From Burkholderiales bacterium (lineage in GTDB: Bacteria > Pseudomonadota > Gammaproteobacteria > Burkholderiales > Burkholderiaceae_C), in NCBI GenBank assembly GCA_003963005.1, contig RXJW01000064.1, positions 1 through 64,000 on the forward strand: 64,000 nt of DNA, given 5' to 3'. The translations under genes were made by a program, and so were the position numbers. Below the pieces are notes generated by a model that did not search any database, had not been told where the DNA came from, and worked only from the letters and a program-made list of their open reading frames with translations. This document shows, one piece after another, positions 22,790 through 33,124 of this stretch (within the stretch, counting starts at the first letter, position 1; each line of letters begins with the position of its first letter).

Positions 22790-23692
22790 ATGACCACCGC
22801 CATCACCGACGTCTCGCACATCGCCCCGCGCGAGAAGGCCGAGATCCTGTCCCAGGCCCTGCCCTACATCCGCAAGTTCCATGGCAAGACCATCGTCATC
22901 AAGTACGGCGGCAACGCCATGACCGACCCTGAGCTGCAGCAGGACTTCGCCGAAGACGTGGTGCTTCTCAAGCTCGTCGGGCTCAACCCGGTCGTGGTCC
23001 ACGGTGGCGGACCGCAGATCGAGGACGCGCTCAGCAAGCTCGGCAAGAAGGGCCAGTTCATCCAAGGCATGCGGGTGACCGACGAGGAGACGATGAGCGT
23101 CGTCGAGTGGGTGCTCGGCGGTGAAGTGCAGCAGGACATCGTCGGCCTGATCAATGCCGCAGGCGGCAAGGCCGTGGGCTTGACCGGGCGTGACGGCGGC
23201 ATGATCCGCGCCAAGAAGCTCAAGATGCTCGACAAGGATGACCCGGCCAAGGAACACGACATCGGCCAGGTCGGCGACATCGTCTCCATCGACCCGTCCG
23301 TCGTGAAGGCGCTGCAGGACGACCAGTTCATCCCCGTCGTCAGCCCGATCGGCTTCGGCGAGAAGAACGAAAGCTACAACATCAATGCAGACGTCGTGGC
23401 CGCCAAGCTGGCCACGGTGCTGCAGGCCGAGAAGCTGCTCATGCTGACCAACATCCGCGGCGTGCTCGACAAGCAGGGCGAACTGCTCACCGAACTGACC
23501 CCCCGGCGCATTGACGAGCTGGTGGCCGACGGCACGATCAGCGGCGGCATGATCCCGAAGATCGCCGGCGCCATCGACGCGGCCAAGAGCGGCGTCAATG
23601 CCGTGCACATCATCGACGGCCGGGTGCCGCACGCCATGCTGCTGGAAGTGCTGACCGACCAGGCCTACGGCACCATGATCTCGTCCCGGTGA
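22790..23692 (+). CDS. argB: Acetylglutamate kinase
   Basis: The 300-aa amino-acid kinase phosphorylates N-acetyl-L-glutamate, the second step of arginine synthesis. Motifs: [10 protein letters not shown] (nucleotide binding), [37 protein letters not shown] and GGMIPKI. Complete, cytoplasmic. The ATG at 22790 gives the usual length; the ORF is open far upstream but in non-coding composition. argJ of the same pathway lies at 52498. It starts a plus-strand run with a HAD nucleotidase 7 nt behind. Confidence 0.97.
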   Translation: MTTAITDVSHIAPREKAEILSQALPYIRKFHGKTIVIKYGGNAMTDPELQQDFAEDVVLLKLVGLNPVVVHGGGPQIEDALSKLGKKGQFIQGMRVTDEETMSVVEWVLGGEVQQDIVGLINAAGGKAVGLTGRDGGMIRAKKLKMLDKDDPAKEHDIGQVGDIVSIDPSVVKALQDDQFIPVVSPIGFGEKNESYNINADVVAAKLATVLQAEKLLMLTNIRGVLDKQGELLTELTPRRIDELVADGTISGGMIPKIAGAIDAAKSGVNAVHIIDGRVPHAMLLEVLTDQAYGTMISSR

Positions 23693-23699
23693 TCACCCG

Positions 23700-24380
23700 G
23701 TGAAGCCCCGCGACCGGATCTGGCTCTTCGACCTCGACGACACCCTGCACAACGCGTCGCATCGCGCGTTCCGCGAGCTGAACGCGTCGATGACCGCCTA
23801 CATCGAGACGCACCTCGGACTGTCGACCGAGGCCGCGGTGGCCTTGCGCCACAGCTACTGGCTGCGATACGGCGCGACCCTCACGGGTCTGCAGCGCCAT
23901 CATGGCGTCAAGGCGGCGCACTTCCTGCACGAGACCCACCGACTCCCCGGCCTGGACGAGCATCTGCACGGGCATGCGCACGACCTTGCGGCCTTGCGCC
24001 GCCTGCCCGGACGCAAGTTCCTGATGACGAATGCGCCGCGGGCCTATGCCGAGCGCGTGCTCGCTGCCGTCGGTCTGCTGGGTGTTTTCGAGGGTCTGAT
24101 CTGCATCGAAGACATGCATTGCTTCGGGCAGTCCCGCCCCAAGCCGGATGCGCGCATGTTCCGGGTGGTGCTGGCCAAGCTGCGGCTGCCACGCGCGCGC
24201 TGCGTGCTGGTGGAAGACACGTTGGAGCACCAGAAAACCGCTCGCCGGCTCGGCATGGACACCGTCTGGATGCAACGCTGGCTGCATGCGGCAGGCCGCG
24301 AGCGCCTCCATCGGCGCCCCGTCTACGTGGGGCGGCGTGTGCGCTCGCTCGTCGCTTTGGTGCGATCTCCCCACGGATGA
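23700..24380 (+). CDS. HAD-family pyrimidine 5'-nucleotidase
   Basis: The 226-aa cytoplasmic phosphatase has HAD motif I WLFDLDDTLHNASH with nucleophile Asp, motif II LMTNAPR and motif III-IV KPDARMF...VLVEDTLEHQKTARRLGMDTVW (positions about 155-190). It belongs to the SDT1-like pyrimidine 5'-nucleotidase group that commonly follows argB in Burkholderiales. GTG start 7 nt behind argB. Substrate would be UMP/CMP (family knowledge). Confidence 0.85.
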   Translation: MKPRDRIWLFDLDDTLHNASHRAFRELNASMTAYIETHLGLSTEAAVALRHSYWLRYGATLTGLQRHHGVKAAHFLHETHRLPGLDEHLHGHAHDLAALRRLPGRKFLMTNAPRAYAERVLAAVGLLGVFEGLICIEDMHCFGQSRPKPDARMFRVVLAKLRLPRARCVLVEDTLEHQKTARRLGMDTVWMQRWLHAAGRERLHRRPVYVGRRVRSLVALVRSPHG

Positions 24381-24469
24381 AGGGCGCAGCGCATGGCTCA
24401 GGCGGTATCCTGGGCCGACAATTCGCGCAGCCGTCACATTTCTTCACGCCCTTTGAGCCCCGCCCGTCA

Positions 24470-25156
24470 ATGACCCCGTTTTCGGTCCTCATCGTCGAAG
24501 ACCAAGCCCGTTTCCGCGAGGCCTTCACGCACGCCCTCGGCAGCCTCCCCGACATCGAGTTGCTGGGGATCGCGCCTGACCTGCCGCAGGGCCGGCGCAT
24601 GTTTGACCAGCTCCAGCCGGACGTGCTGCTGGTCGATCTGGACCTGCCCGGCGGCAGCGGCATCGAGCTGATCCGCCATGCAGCGCAGACCCGCCCGCAG
24701 TGCGAGGTCATGGTGATCTCGGTGTTCGGTGACGAGCAGCACGTGGTGGCGAGCATCGAGGCCGGTGCCACCGGCTATCTGCTCAAGGACAGCCTCGCGC
24801 TGGACCTGCCCGGCCAGCTGCGCTCCCTGCGCGCCGGCGGCAGCCCGATCAGCCCGGTCATCGCCCGGCGCCTGCTGGTGCGCCTGGCACCAGGTACCCA
24901 AGGGCAGACCGGGCCCTCGCCCGAAGCCATGGCCGCGGCGATGGCAGACGAGGAGGTCGTGGCCCTGTCCGAGCAGGAGTCGCGCGTGCTGCACCTGGCG
25001 GCCAAGGGCTTCACCTTCGACGAGATTGCTCAGTTCATGCAGGTCTCGCCGCACACCGTCATGACCTACGTGAAGCGCGTCTACCGCAAGCTGCATGTGC
25101 GCTCCAAGGTGGAGGCCATCTACGAAGCGCGCCGTCTGGGCTGGCTGCGGGATTAG
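24470..25156 (+). CDS. NarL/FixJ-family response regulator
   Basis: The 228-aa protein has an N-terminal receiver (LIVEDQARFREAF; phosphoacceptor Asp in LLVDLDLPGGSG; conserved Lys in YLLKDSLAL) and a C-terminal LuxR-type helix-turn-helix (LSEQESRVLHLAAKGFTFDEIA, then VSPHTVMTYVKRVYRKL). No kinase is adjacent, so it is an orphan. The ATG at 24470 begins directly at the receiver; the ORF is open 350 nt upstream without protein-like sequence. Target genes unknown. Confidence 0.9.
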   Translation: MTPFSVLIVEDQARFREAFTHALGSLPDIELLGIAPDLPQGRRMFDQLQPDVLLVDLDLPGGSGIELIRHAAQTRPQCEVMVISVFGDEQHVVASIEAGATGYLLKDSLALDLPGQLRSLRAGGSPISPVIARRLLVRLAPGTQGQTGPSPEAMAAAMADEEVVALSEQESRVLHLAAKGFTFDEIAQFMQVSPHTVMTYVKRVYRKLHVRSKVEAIYEARRLGWLRD

Positions 25157-25197
25157 CGCGGCTTGCACCGCCTCGAATAGGCCCTAGCATCGAGGGC

Positions 25198-25833
25198 ATG
25201 GATGCCGACCTGCCCGATGCTGCCACGCCACCTGCCGCCCCGGCGCCCAAGAAGCGCCTGAAGCCCGGCGAGCGCCGTCACCAGATCCTGCAGGTGCTGG
25301 CCGGCATGCTGGAGCAGCCCGGCGCCGAGCGCATCACCACGGCGGCACTGGCCGCGCGGTTGGACGTGAGCGAAGCGGCGCTGTACCGGCACTTCGCCAG
25401 CAAGGCCCAGATGTTCGAGGCGCTCATCGAGTTCATCGAAAGCAGCGTGTTCGCACTCGTGAACCAGATCGTCGAGCACCCCCAACCGCTGCCACCGCCG
25501 GGCAAGGCCGGGCGCATTGCCAGCGTCATCCTGCAGTTCGGCGAGAAGAACCCCGGCATGACCCGCGTGATGGTCGGCGATGCCCTGGTCTATGAAAACG
25601 AGCGGCTCACGGCCCGCATCAACCAGTTCTTCGACCGCATCGAGTCCTCGCTGCGCCAGGTGCTGCGCGCGGCTGCTGAGCTGCAAGGCTCGGCAACCCC
25701 CACGGTCCAGGCCAGCGCGCAAGCTTCGGTCTGGGTCAGCTTCATCCTCGGCCGGCTGCAGCGCTACGCCCGCACCGGGTTCAAGCGGCTGCCGACCGAG
25801 CAACTGGACGCCTCGCTGCGCAGCATTGGCTAA
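25198..25833 (+). CDS. slmA: Nucleoid occlusion factor SlmA (TetR family)
   Basis: The 211-aa protein has a TetR-type helix-turn-helix (RITTAALAARLDVSEAALYRHFASKAQMFEALI) and the SlmA-type C-terminal domain (FGEKNPGMTRVMVGDALVYENERL; SVWVSFILGRLQRYARTGFKRLP). SlmA binds specific chromosomal sites and inhibits FtsZ over the nucleoid. The N-terminus is proline/alanine-rich, a common extension in this order. It lies in the argB-HAD-slmA neighbourhood where Burkholderiales usually have it. Confidence 0.93.
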   Translation: MDADLPDAATPPAAPAPKKRLKPGERRHQILQVLAGMLEQPGAERITTAALAARLDVSEAALYRHFASKAQMFEALIEFIESSVFALVNQIVEHPQPLPPPGKAGRIASVILQFGEKNPGMTRVMVGDALVYENERLTARINQFFDRIESSLRQVLRAAAELQGSATPTVQASAQASVWVSFILGRLQRYARTGFKRLPTEQLDASLRSIG

Positions 25834-25846
25834 CTACACTGGCGGC

Positions 25847-26710
25847 ATGTCTGCCGTGCTTGACTCCCTGATCGCCCGTGCCGAGGGCCTGCTGACCCGC
25901 CTGGAGGCCGTGCTGCCCCATGCGCCCACACCGCCCGACTGGTCGGCGTCCACCGCCTTCCGTGCCCGTCGCCGCCACGGTGTGCTGTGCCTGGAGCCGG
26001 TGCGCGCCGTGAGCCGCATCACCCTGGCCGACCTGAAGGAGGTGGAGCCCCAGAAGGAGAAACTGTTGCGCAACACGGCGCAGTTCGTGGCCGGCCGCCC
26101 AGCCAACAACGTGCTGCTGACCGGCGCCAAGGGCACGGGCAAGAGCTCGCTGATCAAGGCCGTGCTGAACGAATTCGCCGGCCAGGGCCTGCGGCTCATC
26201 GAGGTCGACAAGGCCGACCTCGTGGACCTGCCCGACCTCGTCGAGCAGGTGCAGGCCCGCCCGGAACGCTTCGTGGTGTTCTGCGACGACTTGAGCTTCG
26301 ACGAAGGCGAGGCGAGCTACAAGGCCCTCAAGAGCGTGCTCGACGGCTCGGTCGCCGCCGCGACCGACAACCTGCTGATCTACGCCACCAGCAACCGCCG
26401 CCACCTGCTGCCCGAGAAGATGGCCGACAACCTCGGCGGCACCCACGGCGAGCATGGCGAGATCCACCCCGGCGAGGCGGTGGAGGAAAAGATCTCGCTG
26501 TCCGAGCGCTTCGGCCTGTGGATCAGCTTCTACCCGTTCAGCCAGAACGAGTACCTGGCCATCGTCGCCCAGTGGCTGCGGCATTTCGGGCTCGACGAGG
26601 CGGCCATCGAGGCAGCGCGGCAACCCGCACTCGTCTGGGCGCTGGAGCGGGGCTCTCGGTCAGGCCGCGTGGCGTTCCAGTTCGCGCGTGACCTCGCGGG
26701 GCGCCTGTGA
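25847..26710 (+). CDS. DUF815 AAA-type ATPase
   Basis: The 287-aa protein has Walker A LLTGAKGTGKSSL, Walker B VVFCDDLSFDEGE and a sensor YATSNRRHLLPE, all typical of the DUF815 group of AAA+ ATPases. Biochemical role unsettled. The start at 25847 is 13 nt behind slmA, and the stop overlaps the GTG of mutT by 4 nt. In relatives this pair often follows argJ; here it is about 26 kb from argJ. Confidence 0.88.
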   Translation: MSAVLDSLIARAEGLLTRLEAVLPHAPTPPDWSASTAFRARRRHGVLCLEPVRAVSRITLADLKEVEPQKEKLLRNTAQFVAGRPANNVLLTGAKGTGKSSLIKAVLNEFAGQGLRLIEVDKADLVDLPDLVEQVQARPERFVVFCDDLSFDEGEASYKALKSVLDGSVAAATDNLLIYATSNRRHLLPEKMADNLGGTHGEHGEIHPGEAVEEKISLSERFGLWISFYPFSQNEYLAIVAQWLRHFGLDEAAIEAARQPALVWALERGSRSGRVAFQFARDLAGRL

Positions 26711-27132
26711 GCGAACGCCCCGTCACCGAGGTCGCCGTCGGCGTGCTGGTGCGGCCAGACGGCCAGTTCCTGCTGACCTCCCGCCCGGAGGGCAAGGTCT
26801 ACGCCGGCTACTGGGAGTTCCCGGGCGGCAAGGTCGAGCCCGGCGAGACGATCGAGCAGGCCCTGGCCCGCGAGCTGCGCGAGGAACTCGGCATCCAGAT
26901 CGGCGCGGCCCACCCCTGGAAGGTCGAGATGTTCGACTACCCCCATGCCCTCGTGCGCCTGAACTTCTGCAAGGTGTTTGACTGGACGGGCGAGTTCCAG
27001 ATGCTCGAAGGGCAGCAGATGGCCTGGGCGGACCTGCCGGTGCAGGTGAAGCCGGTGCTGCCCGGCACCTTTCCGGTGCTCGCCTGGTTTGCCCAGGAAC
27101 GCGGCCATGTCGGCCCCACTCACCTAGACTGA
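26707..27132 (+). CDS. mutT: Nudix hydrolase, MutT-like (8-oxo-dGTP diphosphatase)
   Basis: The 141-aa enzyme has a full Nudix box, [24 protein letters not shown] being the 24-residue region whose key residues are G...E(7)REL-EEL-G (about residues 39-62). [20 protein letters not shown] and WEFPGGK match MutT. It would hydrolyse oxidised guanine nucleotides. GTG start overlapping the DUF815 stop; hisI follows after 4 nt. Confidence 0.85.
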   Translation: MSERPVTEVAVGVLVRPDGQFLLTSRPEGKVYAGYWEFPGGKVEPGETIEQALARELREELGIQIGAAHPWKVEMFDYPHALVRLNFCKVFDWTGEFQMLEGQQMAWADLPVQVKPVLPGTFPVLAWFAQERGHVGPTHLD

Positions 27133-27136
27133 AGGC

Positions 27137-27532
27137 ATGAGCAGGAGCTGGTTGGATGACGTGAAGTGGGACGACAAGGGCCTCGTGCCCGTGATCGCCC
27201 AGGAGCAGGGCACGGGCGACGTGCTGATGTTCGCGTGGATGAACCGCGAGGCCCTCGCGCTGACCGCCGAGCGTGGCCAGGCCGTGTACTGGAGCCGCTC
27301 GCGCCAGAAGCTCTGGCACAAGGGCGAGGAGAGCGGCCATTTCCAGCAGGTCCATGCCATCCGCCTGGACTGCGACAACGACGTGGTGCTGCTGACCATC
27401 ACCCAGCTCGGCCACGACCCCGGCATCGCCTGCCACACCGGCCGGCACAGCTGCTTCTTCCAGAAACTGGAGAACGGTGCTTGGCAGACCATCACCCCGG
27501 TGCTGAAAGACCCGCACAAGATCTATGAGTGA
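27137..27532 (+). CDS. hisI: Phosphoribosyl-AMP cyclohydrolase
   Basis: The 131-aa enzyme opens the adenine ring of phosphoribosyl-AMP in histidine synthesis. Family blocks: [33 protein letters not shown], and the zinc-binding DCDNDVVLL ... [13 protein letters not shown] region with its cysteines. Stand-alone HisI, with HisE separate and overlapping by 8 nt. The rest of the his operon is not seen in this window. Confidence 0.96.
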   Translation: MSRSWLDDVKWDDKGLVPVIAQEQGTGDVLMFAWMNREALALTAERGQAVYWSRSRQKLWHKGEESGHFQQVHAIRLDCDNDVVLLTITQLGHDPGIACHTGRHSCFFQKLENGAWQTITPVLKDPHKIYE

Positions 27533-27848
27533 CGACATCCTCGCGCGCGTCGGCGCGGTTATCGAGTCCCGCAAGGGCGCGGACCCCAGCACCAGCTACG
27601 TGGCCAAGCTGCTGGACAAGGGCCTGGACAGCATCCTGAAGAAGATCGGCGAGGAAGCCACCGAAACCGTCATGGCGGCCAAGGACGGCGACCCGAAGAA
27701 GGTCGTCTACGAAGTGGCCGACCTGTGGTTTCACAGCATGGTGGCCCTGGCCCATTTCGGCTTGAAGCCTGAAGACGTGCTGGCCGAACTGGCCCGCCGC
27801 GAGGGCCTGTCCGGGCTGGCCGAATTCGCCGCCCGCCCCAAGACCTGA
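27525..27848 (+). CDS. hisE: Phosphoribosyl-ATP diphosphatase
   Basis: The 107-aa MazG-like enzyme removes pyrophosphate from phosphoribosyl-ATP, the step before His[34 protein letters not shown] and [15 protein letters not shown] carry the acidic metal-binding helices (given as positions about 24-70). The ATG overlaps the hisI stop, so the two are translationally coupled. Confidence 0.96.
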   Translation: MSDDILARVGAVIESRKGADPSTSYVAKLLDKGLDSILKKIGEEATETVMAAKDGDPKKVVYEVADLWFHSMVALAHFGLKPEDVLAELARREGLSGLAEFAARPKT

Positions 27849-27859
27849 AGGGAGTCTCG

Positions 27860-28219
27860 ATGCAAGAAGCCGGTTTCCACACGATGGCGCCCGAGGCGCA
27901 ACGCCTGCAGAGCCTTCGCCAACTGACCCTGGTGATCTACCTGCTGTACGGCCTGGGCGTGTTCACGGGGCTCACGGCCGTCATTGCGGTCATCATCAAC
28001 CACGTCAAGTACGGCGACACCGTCGACACGCTCTACGCGAGCCACTTCCGCTGGCAGATGCGCAGCTTCTGGTGGGGCCTGGTCTGGGGGCTTCTCGGCG
28101 CCTGCACGGTCTGGATCGGCGTGGGCTTCGTCATCCTCGGTGCGAACTGGTTCTGGCTGGTCTATCGCCTGGTGCGCGGCTTCCTGAACTGGAACGACGG
28201 CCGGCCGATGCCGGTCTGA
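27860..28219 (+). CDS. Small DUF4870-like membrane protein
   Basis: The 119-aa protein has two clear hydrophobic segments, LTLVIYLLYGLGVFTGLTAV and a tryptophan-rich one around WWGLVWGLLGACTVWIGVGF, with the DUF4870-type HFRWQMRSFW between them. It is usual in this spot between hisE and the HIT gene in Burkholderiales. Function unknown. GGGAG lies 6 nt upstream of the ATG. Confidence 0.8.
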   Translation: MQEAGFHTMAPEAQRLQSLRQLTLVIYLLYGLGVFTGLTAVIAVIINHVKYGDTVDTLYASHFRWQMRSFWWGLVWGLLGACTVWIGVGFVILGANWFWLVYRLVRGFLNWNDGRPMPV

Positions 28220-28231
28220 CGGAGATTGCCC

Positions 28232-28579
28232 ATGTCACACGACCCCCACTGCATCTTCTGCAAGATCGTCGCGGGCCAGATCCCGAGCAAGAAGGTCCAC
28301 GAGGACGACGACATCCTCGCCTTCCACGACATCCACCCCTGGGCGCCCGTCCACATCCTCATCATCCCCAAGCGCCACATCGCCTCGATGGCGGACGTGA
28401 CCGAGGCCGAGGCCGGCCTGCTGGGCAAGATGGTGGCGCTCGGCCCCAAGCTCATGAAGGAGCTCGGCGTGACGAATGGCTTCCGGCATGTGATCAACAC
28501 CGGGCCCGACGGCGGCCAGGAGGTGTATCACCTGCATCTGCATGTCATGGGCGGCCCGAGACCCTGGTTGAAGGGTTAG
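28232..28579 (+). CDS. hinT: HIT-family purine nucleoside phosphoramidase (HinT-like)
   Basis: The 115-aa protein has CIFCKIVAGQIPSKKV at the start and the histidine triad YHLHLHVMGG near the end. HinT enzymes hydrolyse adenosine phosphoramidates and AMP-lysine. The ATG at 28232 is preceded by GGAG 7 nt upstream; an in-frame TTG at 28226 is less likely. It sits between the his and tat genes. Confidence 0.9.
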   Translation: MSHDPHCIFCKIVAGQIPSKKVHEDDDILAFHDIHPWAPVHILIIPKRHIASMADVTEAEAGLLGKMVALGPKLMKELGVTNGFRHVINTGPDGGQEVYHLHLHVMGGPRPWLKG

Positions 28580-28599
28580 TCACAGCCCTCACCTAGAAT

Positions 28600-28615
28600 T
28601 TGAGGCAGTCCTCAA
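28600..28615 (+). other. Small hairpin next to the tatA ribosome-binding site
   Basis: TTGAGG (28600-28605) and CCTCAA (28610-28615) form a 6-bp stem with loop CAGT, and its 3' arm runs into the AAGGAG site (28614-28619) of tatA. TAGAAT (28594-28599) just upstream could be a -10 box, though no good -35 box was found. Pairing could limit ribosome access (inference). Confidence 0.4.
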
Positions 28616-28627
28616 GGAGTCAACATC

Positions 28628-28870
28628 ATGGGTTCATTCAGCATCTGGCACTGGCTGATCGTGCTGGTCGTCGTCATTGCCATCTTCGGCACCAAGAAGC
28701 TGCGCAACGTCGGCTCCGACCTCGGCGCCGCCGTCAAGGGTTTCAAGGACGGCATGAAGGACGGTACCAGCGGTTCGGCTGATGCGCCGGCCACACCGCC
28801 CCAGCAGGTCGCCAACAGCAAGGTCAACGACCCCAACACGGTGGACGTCGACGCCAAGACCAAGTCCTAA
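28628..28870 (+). CDS. tatA: Sec-independent translocase subunit TatA
   Basis: The 80-aa protein has one N-terminal helix ([17 protein letters not shown]), the hinge [14 protein letters not shown] and the amphipathic helix [12 protein letters not shown], then a disordered acidic tail. It forms the pore of the twin-arginine pathway. First gene of tatABC; its stop abuts the GTG of tatB. Likely clients in this window are the Rieske protein and the glucanase at 9250. Confidence 0.96.
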   Translation: MGSFSIWHWLIVLVVVIAIFGTKKLRNVGSDLGAAVKGFKDGMKDGTSGSADAPATPPQQVANSKVNDPNTVDVDAKTKS

Positions 28871-29344
28871 GTGCTCGACTTCGGCTTCGACAAGATCGCG
28901 CTGATCGGCGCGGTGGCGCTCATCGTCATCGGCCCCGAGAAGCTGCCGCGTGTCGCCCGCACGGTGGGAACCCTGCTGGGCAAGGCGCAGCGCTACGTGG
29001 CGGACGTCAAGGCCGAGGTGAACCGGTCCATCGAGCTGGAGGAGCTTCAAAAGATGAAGTCCCAGTTCGAGACCGCGGCGCGCGACGTCGAGCAGACGGT
29101 GCGCTCGGAGGTCGACTCCGCCACCCAGGCGTTGAACCAGACCTGGAGCGACGTCACCAGCGACACCGCCTACGAGTCCGGCATCGGCTACACGCCACCG
29201 CCGCCCGCGTACCGGCATCCGAAGAAGAACTGGCGCCTCAAGCGTGGCGCCACGCCGATGTGGTTCAAGCAGAAGGCGGGCGTGCGCCGCCACACCCAGT
29301 CTGGCGCGGCTCGCGTGGCGCGCTTCCGTCCGCCGCAGCGTTGA
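28871..29344 (+). CDS. tatB: Sec-independent translocase subunit TatB
   Basis: The 157-aa protein has one short N-terminal helix ([20 protein letters not shown], with the family GPEKLP hinge), an amphipathic helix with [12 protein letters not shown], and a basic proline-rich C-terminus. It receives twin-arginine signal peptides together with TatC. GTG start directly at the tatA stop. Confidence 0.94.
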   Translation: MLDFGFDKIALIGAVALIVIGPEKLPRVARTVGTLLGKAQRYVADVKAEVNRSIELEELQKMKSQFETAARDVEQTVRSEVDSATQALNQTWSDVTSDTAYESGIGYTPPPPAYRHPKKNWRLKRGATPMWFKQKAGVRRHTQSGAARVARFRPPQR

Positions 29345-29399
29345 TGCCCCCCGTCCAAGGCCTCGCTGGGCCCGACCAACTTCCCGTGGGCACCTTGCC

Positions 29400-30187
29400 A
29401 TGAGCAGCTTCCAGAACCCCGATCACGACGAACTGGCCGGCACCGAGCAGCCCTTCGTCGCCCATCTGATGGAGCTGCGCGACCGGCTGCTGCGCGCCAT
29501 CATCGCGATCGCGGTGTGCTTCGGGGCCTTGTGCCTCTACCCCGGGCCAGGTCACCTGTACGACGTGCTGGCCGCACCGCTGGTCTCACACCTGCCCGAG
29601 GGCACGAAGATGATCGCGACGAACGTCATCGCGCCGTTCTTCGTGCCGCTGAAGATCACGATGCTCGCGGGCTTCCTGCTGGCGCTGCCGGTGGTGCTCT
29701 ACCAGGCCTGGGCCTTTGTCGCGCCGGGGTTGTATTCGCACGAGAAGCGGCTGGTGCTGCCGCTGGTGGTGTCCAGCACGCTGCTGTTCTTTGCGGGCGT
29801 GGCCTTCTGCTACTTCTTCGTGTTCGGGCAGGTGTTCAAGTTCATCCAGAGCTTCGCGCCCAAGAGCATCACGGCGGCGCCGGACATCGAGGCCTACCTC
29901 GGTTTCGTGATGAACATGTTCATCGCCTTCGGTGCGGCCTTCGAGGTGCCGGTCATCGTGGTCGTGCTGGCGCGCATCGGCGTGGTGTCGGTCGACAAGC
30001 TGCGCGAATGGCGCGGGTATTTCATCGTCGTGGCCTTCATCGTCGCAGCGGTCATCACGCCGCCGGACATCGTCTCGCAGCTGGCGCTGGCCATTCCGAT
30101 GTGTCTGCTCTACGAGCTCGGGCTGCTGGCGGCCAGCTATTTCGTCAAGCACACGCAGGCGCCAGACGACAACCCGCCGCCGCCGGG

Positions 30188-30200
<13 letters not shown>
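29400..30200 (+). CDS. tatC: Sec-independent translocase subunit TatC
   Basis: The 266-aa inner-membrane protein has six helices. Hallmarks are FVAHLMELRDRLLRAI in the N-terminal cytoplasmic region, VLYQAWAFVAPGLYSHEKR, the FxFxFG-like YFFVFGQVFKF and the ITPPDIVSQLALAIPMCLLYE segment. It binds the twin-arginine motif. The ATG is chosen over the longer open frame because MSSFQNPDHDELAG fits the family N-terminus. Its 3' end overlaps the convergent htrA gene by 13 nt. Confidence 0.95.
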
Positions 30201-31360
<1,160 letters not shown>

Positions 31361-31380
31361 CCCAACATCCTTCCCGAGCC

Positions 31381-32127
31381 ATGACCGACCGCGCGACGCT
31401 GGAACTGCACCTGAACCGGCTGCTGGAGCCTGCGCGATTCAAGGATTATGGGCCGAACGGCCTGCAGGTCGAGGGCCGCGCGACGGTGAACCATCTCGTT
31501 TGCGGGGTGACTGCGAGCCTCGCGCTGATCGATGCCGCCATCGAGGCCGGGGCCGATGCCATCCTGGTCCATCACGGCCTGTTCTGGCGTGGCCAGGACG
31601 GTCGCGTCACGGGCTGGATGAAGCAGCGGCTGGCGAAGTTGATCCGGCAGGACATCAACCTGTTTGCCTACCACCTGCCGCTGGACGCACACCCGGCGCT
31701 GGGCAACAACGCGCAACTTGGCGCGCGCCTGGGCTGGACGGCCGATGGCCGCTTTGGCGAGCAGGAGCTCGGCTTCACGGCGGCCATCGAGCCCACCGAC
31801 CTGGCTGAACTCAGCGCCCGCGTGCAGTCGACTCTCGGGCGGCCCGTCACGGCGGTTCCCGGGGACGGGCGTCCGCTTCGCCGTGTGGCCTGGTGCAGCG
31901 GCGGCGCACAGGGCTATTTCGAACCCGCCATTGGCGCCGGTGCCGACGTCTTCCTGACCGGCGAGATCTCCGAACCCCAGGCTCACTACGCCCGCGAAAC
32001 CGGCGTGGCCTTCATCGCCGCTGGCCACCATGCCACCGAACGCTACGGCGTGCAGGGCGTGGGGGCGCACGTGGCTCAGGAACTGGGCATGACCTGGCAG
32101 TTCATCGACGTGGACAACCCGGCGTGA
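31381..32127 (+). CDS. Nif3-like dinuclear metal centre protein
   Basis: The 248-aa protein has the family's metal ligands: ILVHHGLFWRG, AYHLPLDAHP and the C-terminal GHHATERYGV. It is often annotated as GTP cyclohydrolase I type 2 or YbgI. The family forms hexameric rings; the true reaction is unsettled. It is divergent from htrA, 20 nt away, an arrangement usual in Burkholderiales. Confidence 0.9.
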   Translation: MTDRATLELHLNRLLEPARFKDYGPNGLQVEGRATVNHLVCGVTASLALIDAAIEAGADAILVHHGLFWRGQDGRVTGWMKQRLAKLIRQDINLFAYHLPLDAHPALGNNAQLGARLGWTADGRFGEQELGFTAAIEPTDLAELSARVQSTLGRPVTAVPGDGRPLRRVAWCSGGAQGYFEPAIGAGADVFLTGEISEPQAHYARETGVAFIAAGHHATERYGVQGVGAHVAQELGMTWQFIDVDNPA

Positions 32128-32312
32128 GCTGACGCACGGGCTCGCGCGCCGGGCGTCAACGAGATTGGCCGGCCAAAACCGACAAGCGGCCGCCCGCCCG
32201 TTTGGGGATGGACTGCCCGCGATGGCCACCCATACTTGGCCTCGACGGCCGAGTGACGCCCGTGCGCTGCCGCACCCGGCAGCCGGTCCCGACGGCGTCG
32301 AAGGAGTCATTC

Positions 32313-32369
32313 ATGCACGCGCCAGCAAGCACCGATTCCCACGGCAGGAGGGGTCGCCCGTGGTGTTGA
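32313..32369 (+). CDS. Possible 18-residue leader peptide
   Basis: ATG at 32313 follows a perfect AAGGAG (32301-32306) at a 6-nt spacing and reads MHAPASTDSHGRRGRPWC to a TGA at 32367-32369. It overlaps the GTG start of the next gene (32360) by 10 nt in another frame. The peptide is too short to judge by composition; it could couple or regulate translation of the downstream gene. Confidence 0.4.
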   Translation: MHAPASTDSHGRRGRPWC

Positions 32370-33073
32370 CCCTGCAGCCCGACGCTCAGGCAGAGGCCCC
32401 GCGGACGGCCTCGGGCGAGCGGCATCAGGCGTTCGCGTTCGACGGGGTCAAGGCCCTGCGCGAGCTGGCTCGCACCGTCGACGCGGCCGGGCCCGATGTC
32501 GAGGCGGCACTCGCGTGGGAGGCCCGCCGGGTCATCGAGCGAGCGAGCGAGCCGACGGTGCGTGTGCTCGGTGACCTCCGTGTCGCGTCGGGCTGGCTGA
32601 CGGAAGGTCAGGACCGGCGGGTCGGGCGGCTGCTGTTGGTGTTGCTCGCAGAGCAATTCGAGCCCATCCCGGGCCTCGGTGGGGACGAGGCGCACTCGGG
32701 GCGGGTGTTGGAGCGGCTGGCGTTGCGGTCTGCGGCGGCCGGCTCAACGCTGCGAAGGTTGGTCCGCGGCGATCCGCTGCGTGCGCTCCCGGCTGCGCTG
32801 CGACGGCCTGACCTCGAGCCGCTGTTCGACGACGCGCACGATCTGGGCGGTGTCCTCGTGGCGCCGGAGCCCGCCATGCTGGCCCTGTCGCTGAGCCGGA
32901 TGGAAGACCTTTTTCGCGGTTCGACAACCGCCGAGGCGGGCGCCTTCGCGGACTGGGCTCCCACCCGAACCCCGCAACTTCTGGCCCGGGCCAAGGCACG
33001 TGCCTTCGCCGACGCGCGCCAGATGCTGAACGCAGCGGGCGGGCGATCACTCTTCCTGCGCTTCGAGCCCTAG
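32360..33073 (+). CDS. Hypothetical protein, 237 aa
   Basis: I recognise no domain. The protein is rich in Ala, Leu and Arg, mostly helical, soluble and without a signal peptide. The GTG at 32360 is chosen because AGGAGG (32346-32351) lies 8 nt upstream; the upstream open frame is Pro/Arg-rich and unlike protein. Features visible are FDGVKALRELARTVDAAGPD, SGWLTEGQDRRVGRLLLVLL and the C-terminal RAKARAFADARQMLNAAGGRSLF. It stands alone between the Nif3 gene and convergent M14 peptidase. Confidence 0.55.
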   Translation: MVLTLQPDAQAEAPRTASGERHQAFAFDGVKALRELARTVDAAGPDVEAALAWEARRVIERASEPTVRVLGDLRVASGWLTEGQDRRVGRLLLVLLAEQFEPIPGLGGDEAHSGRVLERLALRSAAAGSTLRRLVRGDPLRALPAALRRPDLEPLFDDAHDLGGVLVAPEPAMLALSLSRMEDLFRGSTTAEAGAFADWAPTRTPQLLARAKARAFADARQMLNAAGGRSLFLRFEP

Positions 33074-33124
33074 GCGCTGGTGCGGCGGCGCGTTGCACCC
33101 GCGCCCCTGTGCCGGCGCCGCGCC

